5,481 nucleotides of DNA, taken from NCBI GenBank assembly GCA_950059165.1, contig CATLUC010000100.1:1-5481 (forward strand), in the 5' to 3' direction. The position numbers were made by a program, and so were the translations under genes. The notes below the pieces were generated by a model. The model saw only the letters and a program-made list of their open reading frames with translations. It was not told the origin of the DNA and searched no databases. Positions within the stretch are counted from its first letter, which is position 1; the number at the start of each line of letters is the position of its first letter. Shown piece by piece: positions 1-5,481 of this stretch. The stretch is from an uncultured Clostridium sp. GTDB lineage: Bacteria; Bacillota; Clostridia; TANB77; CAG-508.

Positions 1-87
1 ACGCCTCATAAATTTCAAACTTGTTTTCCTAGCCAAAATTTAATTCTTTTCCAACCAAATTTGTGCCTAGAAGGAATGAGATTAATT

Positions 88-1287
88 ATGATAAATAGAG
101 AAAATTACATGAATAAATTGTTATCGTACAAAGATACAGAATTTATAAAAGTAATAACTGGAATAAGAAGATGTGGAAAATCCAGTTTATTAAAACTATT
201 TATGAATAAGCTAAAAGAAGAAAACTCAAGAACAAATGTAATATACATGAATTTTGAGTCTTTTGAATTTGACAAAATAGTTGACTATAAAGATATGTAT
301 TCTGAAATAAAAAAACAAATTAAAGGCAAAGAAAAAGTATATATATTGTTAGATGAAGTACAAAGAGTTATAAAATGGGAAAAATGTGTTAATGCTTTAA
401 CAGTTGATTTTAATTGTGATATATATATAACAGGTTCTAATGCATACTTATTATCATCAGAATTATCAACATATTTATCTGGTAGATATATAGAAATTAA
501 GATGTTACCATTATCATTTAAAGAGTTTCTAAAATTTGCAAATTTCGAAAATAATATTAGTATTGACGAAAAATTCAATCAATATATGAAATATGGAGGA
601 ATGCCAGGAGTAATAAAATTAAGTAATGACTATCAATTGTTTGATGATGCAATAAAAGGTATATATAATACAGTATTTATGAAAGATGTCATAGAAAAAA
701 ATAAATTAACAGATGCTGGTTTATTAGAGAAAGTATTAAAATTTTTGATGTGTAATACAGGTAGTTTAATATCATCAAAAAAGATAGCTGATTTTTTAAC
801 AAGCCAAGGAACTAAGGTTACCCATAATACAATACTAAATTATTTAAAAATGTTAGAAAATGCATATATAATATATAAAGCACCTAGATATGATATAAAA
901 GGAAAAGAACTATTAAAAACACTAGAAAAATATTATATAGTTGATATAGGAATACGTAATTCTACATTAGGTTTTAGAGATTCTGATTATGGGCATATTA
1001 TAGAAAATATAGTTTTTTTTGAATTATTAAATAGGGGATATACTGTTAATGTAGGAAAAAATGATTCTCTTGAAGTTGACTTCATAGCAACTAATTCTAA
1101 AGAAAAGAAATATTATCAAGTAACACTTTCTTTATTAGAAGAGAGTGTAAGAAATAGAGAATTTGCCCCATTAAAAAGTATAAATGATAATTATGAAAAA
1201 ACTATACTAACATTAGATAGAGTATATAATGAAACATCTGAAGAAGGAATAAAATGTAGAAATGTTATAGATTTTTTATTAGAGTAG
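88..1287 (+). CDS. AAA-family ATPase with C-terminal DUF4143 domain
   Basis: A 399-residue protein of the AAA_14/DUF4143 architecture, common in bacteria and archaea and mostly without a known function. Residues 25-32 (GIRRCGKS) are the Walker A loop and 85-92 (YILLDEVQ) the Walker B strand. ITGSNAYLL followed by LSGRY (114-134) is the sensor-1 segment typical of this family, then LPLSFKEF (140-147) and GGMPG (170-174). Residues about 225-263 look like a winged helix. The C-terminal part has a conserved-looking E306, EVDF (329-332) and YYQV (342-345), the layout of the PD-(D/E)XK-like fold proposed for DUF4143; nuclease activity is not implied. The ATG at 88 was chosen because AAGGA at 71-75 lies 12 bases upstream, a slightly long spacing. 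A TTG at 61 and an ATG at 76 are in frame, but the first has no ribosome site and the second abuts it. The gene looks intact and stands alone, closed by its own terminator. Family assignment is firm; the biological role is unknown. Confidence 0.93.
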   Translation: MINRENYMNKLLSYKDTEFIKVITGIRRCGKSSLLKLFMNKLKEENSRTNVIYMNFESFEFDKIVDYKDMYSEIKKQIKGKEKVYILLDEVQRVIKWEKCVNALTVDFNCDIYITGSNAYLLSSELSTYLSGRYIEIKMLPLSFKEFLKFANFENNISIDEKFNQYMKYGGMPGVIKLSNDYQLFDDAIKGIYNTVFMKDVIEKNKLTDAGLLEKVLKFLMCNTGSLISSKKIADFLTSQGTKVTHNTILNYLKMLENAYIIYKAPRYDIKGKELLKTLEKYYIVDIGIRNSTLGFRDSDYGHIIENIVFFELLNRGYTVNVGKNDSLEVDFIATNSKEKKYYQVTLSLLEESVRNREFAPLKSINDNYEKTILTLDRVYNETSEEGIKCRNVIDFLLE

Positions 1288-1319
1288 GATTTGGGGACGG
1301 CCCCAAAATCCTATTTTTT
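1286..1319 (+). terminator. Rho-independent terminator overlapping the stop of the DUF4143 ATPase gene
   Basis: The left arm 1286-1296 pairs with the right arm 1301-1312: four G-C pairs next to a four-base ACGG loop, then seven more pairs (AGGATTT with AAATCCT) with A1305 bulged. Six T residues follow at 1314-1319. The TAG stop (1285-1287) runs into the stem base, and weaker pairs extend outward into the last codons and the T run. This separates the ATPase gene from the exporter unit. The GGGGACGG core resembles short palindromic intergenic repeats that I recall from clostridial genomes; that link is from memory, not shown here. Confidence 0.88.
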
Positions 1320-1365
1320 AATGGGAACATTTAGGCAAATTTTAACATAATTTGTTCATCACACA

Positions 1366-1394
1366 TTGATAATTACTAATTTTTTTGATAAAAT
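1366..1394 (+). promoter_or_regulatory. Predicted sigma-A promoter for the exporter genes
   Basis: The -35 box TTGATA (1366-1371) and -10 box TAAAAT (1389-1394) are separated by exactly 17 bases, including a run of T. Each box differs from consensus (TTGACA, TATAAT) at one position. Transcription would start near 1401, giving a short leader of about 20 bases that contains the ribosome site AAAGGA (1409-1414), 8 bases before the ATG at 1423. It lies just after the upstream terminator, where a new transcription unit is expected. No operator is evident. Confidence 0.7.
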
Positions 1395-1422
1395 AAGAAA
1401 AAAATTGGAAAGGAACAAAAAA

Positions 1423-2162
1423 ATGATAGAAGTTAAAAATGTAAAAAAGAAATTTGACAAAGACTTTTATGCCAACAAAGGAATAAGTTTGCAAGCAAAA
1501 GAACGGCGAAATAATAGGAATTTTACGGACCAAATGGAGCAGGAAAAACCACATTACTTAGAATGATAGCAGGAATTTTAGAGCCAACAGAAGGGACAGT
1601 CACATTTGACAATTTAAACTATAAAAACGATGAAATAGAAATAAAACAACAAATAGCATATTTATCAGGAAACACAAAGTTATATGATACATTATCAACA
1701 TATGAATTACTAAAAATGTGTAGTGAAATTTACCAAGTTCCAAACGAAAAAGCTGAAGAAAGAATCAAAGAACTATCAAAAATACTAAAAATGGACAATT
1801 TTCTACACAAGAAAATTGCAAATTTATCAACTGGGCAAACACAAAAAGTAAATATTGCTAGGTGTTTGGTTCATAACCCTAAGTATTATATATTAGATGA
1901 AGCAACAACAGGACTTGACATCATTTCAAGCCAAATTATTTTAGATTTTATCAAACAAGAAAAGCAAAATAACAAAACAATTTTGTATTCAACACATTAT
2001 ATGGAAGAAGCTGAAAATATCTGTGATAAAGTTATAATGATAAATAAGGGCGAAGTAATTAAAACAGGAACACCAGAAGAAATAAAAAAGGAAATTAAAA
2101 CTACTAATTTAAGAGATGCTTTTTTTGCCATGATAGGGGGTGTTTTAGATGAAGAAGAATAA
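1423..2162 (+). pseudogene. NatA-like ABC transporter ATP-binding protein, frameshifted twice as written
   Basis: This is the ATPase subunit of an ABC-2 exporter, acting on the cytoplasmic face with the permease encoded next to it. The start ATG at 1423 has AAAGGA 8 bases upstream. The first 27 codons read in one frame up to QAKE, then the frame breaks. Removing C1504 and C1526 restores GEIIGIL followed by the Walker A GPNGAGKTT, giving a normal 245-residue protein. In restored numbering: Walker A 35-43, signature LSTGQ 134-138, Walker B YILDE 155-159, D-loop TGLD 162-165, H-loop histidine 191. The usual Q-loop glutamine is not visible; the segment reads YLSGNTKLY (79-87). As written, the first frame stops at 1564-1566 after about 48 codons. 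The rest (1563-2162) is open but lacks the P-loop, so it could not bind ATP normally. The break may be a real mutation or a consensus error. The LSTGQ signature and overall form suggest the NatA sodium/drug-exporter group; the substrate is uncertain. Confidence 0.88.
2134..2140 (+). promoter_or_regulatory. Ribosome binding site inside the end of the ATPase gene
   Basis: TAGGGGG lies 8 bases before the permease ATG at 2149, within the last codons of the ATPase. It supports this start, which overlaps the upstream gene by 14 bases, and implies translational coupling. The next in-frame ATG (2173) has no comparable site. Confidence 0.6.
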
Positions 2163-3273
2163 TTTATGGAATATGTTAAAAAAAGAACTAAGAGAAATGT
2201 TTCGTGACAAAAAATCATTAGCCATGATGCTAGTAATTCCTATTTTTATACCATTATTAGTTATTGGTATGTCTGCTTTGTTTGATACACAAATGAACAA
2301 AGATATTAACGAATATAACAAAATAGGGTTTGCCTATGAAGTAACAGAAGCAGAAAAAAATATAGCAAAAGAAGCTAATATAGAAATAATAAATGGTACA
2401 GAGGAAGAATTAAAACAAAAGTATGACAATGAAGAAATTAATCTTTATATTACAAAAAAGGATGATAACACTTATGTAATAAATACAAATAGCTCAGAAA
2501 ACAGTACTTATGCTAAAAACTTGGTAGAAGCTTATTTTGATGTATATGAGCAATATAAAAATATTGACTTAGCAGATAAATTACAAAAAATCACATTAGA
2601 AGAAAATTTATTAGATGAAGACAATTTTTTTGTTAATTATATTAAAAACTATGCATTTTTATTTATCATAATGGCAATAACGGTTTCTGCTACATACCCA
2701 TCAACAGACACAACAGCAGGGGAAAAAGAAAGGGGAACATTAGAAACATTATTAACATTTCCAATAAAAAGCAAAGATATAATTTTAGGGAAATTTTTAG
2801 CAGTATCAATTTCTTCTATTATAACAGGAACATTAAGTTTACTATTATCAGTGGTTTCACTTGTGGTAGCACAAGACATGTTCTCTATTTACGAGGGAAT
2901 AAACATCATGTATGATATACAAACCATTTGCATTGCCATCATAATAATTATTGCTTATTCATTCTTTATTAGTGGATTATGTATTTCAGTTGCAAGTAAA
3001 TCTAAAACATTTAAAGAGGCACAAAGTGCTTTAACACCATTAAATTTCATATCTTTCTTTCCAGGTATGATTGCTTTTATGGTTGGAATTAAGACAACAC
3101 AAATTTTGTCTATTGTGCCGTTTTTGAATTATACACTTATTTTTATAGATGTAGCAGGTGGAGAAATAAATTATACTAATATTTTACTTATGTTGGCATC
3201 AACAGCACTTTACATTGGAATTGTGCTAAAAGTTATTATTAAACAATATAGGTCAGAAAAAGTACTGTTTTAA
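2149..3273 (+). CDS. ABC-2 type exporter permease, NatB-like
   Basis: A 374-residue membrane subunit of an ABC-2 exporter, the partner of the ATPase immediately upstream. An amphipathic cytoplasmic start (LKKELREMFRDKKS, 10-23) leads into a first membrane helix at about 24-45. A large, mostly hydrophilic loop, expected outside the cell, spans about 46-162. Further hydrophobic segments lie at about 164-183, 215-241, 257-281, 300-335 (probably a split or re-entrant helix) and 344-364. The cytoplasmic stretch AGEKERGTLETLL (190-202) followed by PIKSKDIILGKFLA is the hallmark of NatB-type permeases and is expected to contact the ATPase. The length is close to that of Bacillus NatB. NatAB exports sodium in Bacillus, but close relatives may move other compounds, so the substrate is not assigned. 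The frame is intact, unlike the ATPase, and the gene start overlaps the ATPase end. Confidence 0.9.
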   Translation: MKKNNLWNMLKKELREMFRDKKSLAMMLVIPIFIPLLVIGMSALFDTQMNKDINEYNKIGFAYEVTEAEKNIAKEANIEIINGTEEELKQKYDNEEINLYITKKDDNTYVINTNSSENSTYAKNLVEAYFDVYEQYKNIDLADKLQKITLEENLLDEDNFFVNYIKNYAFLFIIMAITVSATYPSTDTTAGEKERGTLETLLTFPIKSKDIILGKFLAVSISSIITGTLSLLLSVVSLVVAQDMFSIYEGINIMYDIQTICIAIIIIIAYSFFISGLCISVASKSKTFKEAQSALTPLNFISFFPGMIAFMVGIKTTQILSIVPFLNYTLIFIDVAGGEINYTNILLMLASTALYIGIVLKVIIKQYRSEKVLF

Positions 3274-3277
3274 CTGA

Positions 3278-3306
3278 GAGACAATAAGACCTGTCCCTCT
3301 TGTTTC
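3278..3306 (+). other. Weak intergenic hairpin between permease and repeat-protein gene
   Basis: GAGACAA (3278-3284) can pair with TTGTTTC (3300-3306) over seven positions with one G-T wobble, enclosing a 15-base loop. No T run follows, so strong termination is unlikely. On the opposite strand the loop reads GGGACAGGTC, which shares GGGAC-G with the loop-proximal part of the terminator at 1286-1319. It could be a decayed intergenic repeat or a weak attenuator. Confidence 0.4.
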
Positions 3307-3312
3307 ATTTAT

Positions 3313-3319
3313 AGGAGAG
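3313..3319 (+). promoter_or_regulatory. Ribosome binding site fixing the start of the repeat-protein gene
   Basis: AGGAGAG sits 7 bases before the ATG at 3327. An in-frame TAG at 3312-3314 rules out any earlier start, so 3327 is the only reasonable choice. Confidence 0.85.
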
Positions 3320-3326
3320 TATAATT

Positions 3327-5481
3327 ATGATTTTAATTTTAGGAGAAAAAGACATTGTAAATAAAATACAAAACATAAGAAAAAAGATACAACAAGAAAA
3401 AAATATACATCTAGGAGATAGTATTACACTTAATCAATTTAAAGAATTATATAAAGAATATGGTGCAGGATTAGAAAAAAGAATATTTGCAAGATATGTA
3501 TTGGATATTCCATATTCAACTTTGAGAGGGCTAATTAAAAAAAGTCAAAAAACTACACCAGTTTTTACTATGGAAAAAATAAATGAAGAATACATAGAAA
3601 ATATAAAACAAAAACTAATAAAGGAACACAATTTGCATATTTGTGATGAAATCAATTATGAACAATTAATACAATTGTATAATAGTATAGAAACAGTATA
3701 TGGCTTAAAAATGTTTGCTTCAGAAATATTAGAAATAAATAGCCATACTTTATCAATATTGAAATCAAAAACAAAAAGTAATAAAAAAGTAAAGATATTT
3801 TCAAGAACCAATGTAAGTAATTCAAAAATATTAGAAATAAGAGAAAAAATAAAAAAAGAATATCATTTAGAAGAAAATGATGAAATTACTATTAAACAAT
3901 TTGAAGAAATATATCAAAAATATGGAGGGATGTTAAGACGAATAGAATTTGCACAAAGAGTTTTAGAAATCAACAGAACATCATTAAATAAACTAAAAAA
4001 TAAAGGGGAAGAAGCCACTACTAAAATACTTACTAAAAATGAAAAACTGTTAAAGGATAGTGAAATAGATTTAATAAGAAAAGAAATTGTGCAAGAATAC
4101 AATTTACATATAGATGATCTTATTGATTACGAAACTTTTAAACAAATATATAGTAAGTATAAACAAAGATATACAGAGAAGCAACTATCAGAAGATGTTT
4201 TTGGAACACCATTAGGATATTTTACGAGAGGAACTACTACTAGAATTTTTCAAAGAGTACAATTATCTAAAGAGAATATAAAATATTTAAGAGATATTAT
4301 AATCAAAGAAAAAAAACTACATAGTGAAGATAAAATAACTTATGAGGAATTAGAAAGATTGCATAAACAATATGGAGGCATTTTATCTATCAATCAATTT
4401 GCAATAAAGATTTTAGACATTCTAGAAACACAAATTCCTAATATGAAAAGTGGACAAAATGCTACTATATTAAAAAATGAGTACTTAAGTTTAGAAGAGT
4501 TGGAAAAAATAACCCAAAAGATAGTAAAGGATTATGGATTGCACATAAAGGATATAATTAATCATGAACAATTTATAGAAATGTATGAAAAATATGGAGG
4601 AAGACTGTCTAAAAGACAATTTTCAGAAGATGTCTTAGATATTTCGTATGACTTAATTTCTGAAAGAAGTGATTTTAGATCAATTATATTATCATCCACA
4701 ATTATATCAGAGGAATATATAGAGGACTTAATAAAAAGAATATTAAAAGAAACTAAACTAAAAATAAGACAAAAAATTGATTATAAAAAGTTTTGCGAAA
4801 TAGATAAACAATATGGGGGAGATTTAAGAGAAATTGATTTTGCAGAACTAATATTACAAGTGTCAAAAAGTATGTATTATATAATAAAGGAAAATAAAGA
4901 TGATAAAGCAACAATTTTTACAAATGTAGAAATAGACGAAACTGAATATGACCAATTAAAAGATAAAATTTTAGAAGAAAATAATTTACATATAAAAGAT
5001 TTTATTGATTATATTCAGTTTTTAGAAGTATATAATCAATATGATACTAGTTTAAATGAACAAGATTTTGCAAGAATAATATTAGGATTATCACAAACTG
5101 ACTATAATAATATAAAATATAGGGAAAATTCAAAAGCAAGAATTCTTAAGAATGAAAAGATTTCAGAGGAAGAGATAAAACAAAAAAGAGAATTTTTTAA
5201 AAAAATGGAAGGAAAACGTATAAATTATAATCAATTGAGAATAATTCACAAACAATATGGTGGTAAAATGAATGAAGCTTTCTTTTGTGAACAAATTTTA
5301 GGCTTTAACTTGAATTATATTAAATATTATGAAGTAAATGCAACAATAAAAGATCCAATAGCAAAACAAAAAAGCATAGAAATAAGGAAAAGAGTTGAAA
5401 ATGAACCATGTAGATTTTTTACGAAAGAAGAAATTAATAAATTATGTGAAGAATACAATATGTCAGAAAAAGAATTTTTAA
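3327..5481 (+). CDS. Large tandem-repeat protein with HTH-like units, 3' end outside window
   Basis: An uninterrupted frame of 718 codons that is still open at the right edge, so the gene is partial. I do not recognise the family. There is no signal peptide or membrane segment, so it is probably cytoplasmic; it is rich in Lys, Glu, Ile, Asn and Tyr. After about 12 residues it is built entirely from diverged repeats of 70-79 residues: nine complete and a tenth cut by the window. Each repeat reads roughly as an amphipathic helix (I-R-x-K-I-x-x-E), LHI-x-D, I-D-Y, a helix ending K-Y-G-G, then F-A-x-x-V-L-x-I and T-L-x-x-L-K. The last two segments look like the two helices of a helix-turn-helix, which suggests nucleic-acid binding; this is inference. 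A structural or protein-binding solenoid is the main alternative. The gene follows the permease by 53 bases with a good ribosome site and no clear promoter of its own, so it may be read from the exporter promoter. Codon use matches its neighbours. That it is a gene is nearly certain; function is open. Confidence 0.93.
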   Translation, partial: MILILGEKDIVNKIQNIRKKIQQEKNIHLGDSITLNQFKELYKEYGAGLEKRIFARYVLDIPYSTLRGLIKKSQKTTPVFTMEKINEEYIENIKQKLIKEHNLHICDEINYEQLIQLYNSIETVYGLKMFASEILEINSHTLSILKSKTKSNKKVKIFSRTNVSNSKILEIREKIKKEYHLEENDEITIKQFEEIYQKYGGMLRRIEFAQRVLEINRTSLNKLKNKGEEATTKILTKNEKLLKDSEIDLIRKEIVQEYNLHIDDLIDYETFKQIYSKYKQRYTEKQLSEDVFGTPLGYFTRGTTTRIFQRVQLSKENIKYLRDIIIKEKKLHSEDKITYEELERLHKQYGGILSINQFAIKILDILETQIPNMKSGQNATILKNEYLSLEELEKITQKIVKDYGLHIKDIINHEQFIEMYEKYGGRLSKRQFSEDVLDISYDLISERSDFRSIILSSTIISEEYIEDLIKRILKETKLKIRQKIDYKKFCEIDKQYGGDLREIDFAELILQVSKSMYYIIKENKDDKATIFTNVEIDETEYDQLKDKILEENNLHIKDFIDYIQFLEVYNQYDTSLNEQDFARIILGLSQTDYNNIKYRENSKARILKNEKISEEEIKQKREFFKKMEGKRINYNQLRIIHKQYGGKMNEAFFCEQILGFNLNYIKYYEVNATIKDPIAKQKSIEIRKRVENEPCRFFTKEEINKLCEEYNMSEKEFL
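3363..5481 (+). repeat. Array of about 75-codon repeats (nine full, one partial)
   Basis: Protein-level repeats; the DNA has diverged too far to be an obvious nucleotide repeat. Approximate units by residue: 13-88, 89-166, 167-245, 246-316, 317-390, 391-463, 464-539, 540-611, 612-681, and 682 onward (cut). The anchoring aromatic position (F of F-A) falls at residues 54, 130, 208, 287 (L here), 358, 432, 505, 581 and 653, so units are 71-79 residues apart. In all nine, the I-x-[Y/H/I/L] motif ends exactly 19 residues before the anchor. The Y of K-Y-G-G is 9 residues before it in eight; unit 2 has I there. A hydrophobic residue lies 12 after it in all nine. The full K-Y/Q-Y-G-G form appears in units 3, 5, 6, 7 and 9. 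Unit boundaries are my choice, placed in the variable linkers. Confidence 0.88.

Noticed and set aside
28..70. Short similar words in the leader (CCAAAATTT and CCAAATTT, CCTAGCC and GCCTAG)
   Set aside because: They are too short and imperfect in A+T-rich DNA to support a repeat, operator or attachment site; I also see no well-spaced promoter in positions 1-87.
285..578. Minus-strand open frame of 97 codons
   Set aside because: It is antisense to the conserved ATPase core of the DUF4143 gene and has no recognisable domain.
1366..1422. TTG start at 1366 extending the ABC ATPase N-terminus
   Set aside because: This TTG is part of the predicted -35 box, has no ribosome site, and the extension does not resemble an ABC ATPase; the ATG at 1423 has a good site and begins the typical MIEVKNV.
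3320..3325. Perfect TATAAT just before the ATG at 3327
   Set aside because: The nearest -35-like sequence (TTGTTT, 3300-3305) leaves only 14 bases of spacing, and transcription from here would begin downstream of the ribosome site AGGAGAG.
3914..4102. Minus-strand open frame of 62 codons
   Set aside because: It lies wholly inside the repeat-protein gene on the opposite strand, has Ser/Leu/Phe-rich composition typical of antisense to A-rich coding sequence, and shows no ribosome site I would trust.
3363..5481. CRISPR array or nucleotide satellite
   Set aside because: The periodicity is at the protein level only, about 225 bases with diverged codons and no identical repeats separated by unique spacers.

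Overview
The window comes from a very A+T-rich genome. Codons ending in A or T dominate (AGA, ATA, AAA, TTA), the Shine-Dalgarno sites are purine-rich, one promoter is a canonical sigma-A type, and TGG encodes Trp. This suits a low-GC member of Bacillota, probably an anaerobic clostridium-like lineage. I cannot name a species from it.

All genes are on the + strand. Positions 1-87 are a non-coding leader. A complete AAA-family ATPase with a C-terminal DUF4143-type domain runs from 88 to 1287 and ends in a strong hairpin terminator (1286-1319) that overlaps its stop codon. A new unit then begins with a well-formed sigma-A promoter (1366-1394). It drives an ABC exporter of the NatA/NatB type: an ATPase gene (1423-2162) broken by two single-base C insertions around its Walker A motif, and an intact ABC-2 permease (2149-3273) that overlaps its end. 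A 53-base spacer with a weak hairpin (3278-3306) follows.

From 3327 to the right edge, one reading frame stays open for 718 codons and runs off the window. Having no stop codon here, it is easily missed. The protein consists of nine complete and one partial copies of a roughly 75-residue repeat. A 54-residue core in each copy aligns almost without gaps and looks like an extra helix plus a three-helix helix-turn-helix (HTH) unit. I do not recognise the family. It is the most unusual object in the window.

The ATPase and permease belong together as one transporter, although as written the ATPase cannot form a working nucleotide site. The DUF4143 ATPase is separated from them by its terminator. 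The repeat protein could be co-transcribed with the exporter, since I see no convincing promoter in the spacer, but nothing in the sequence shows a shared function.
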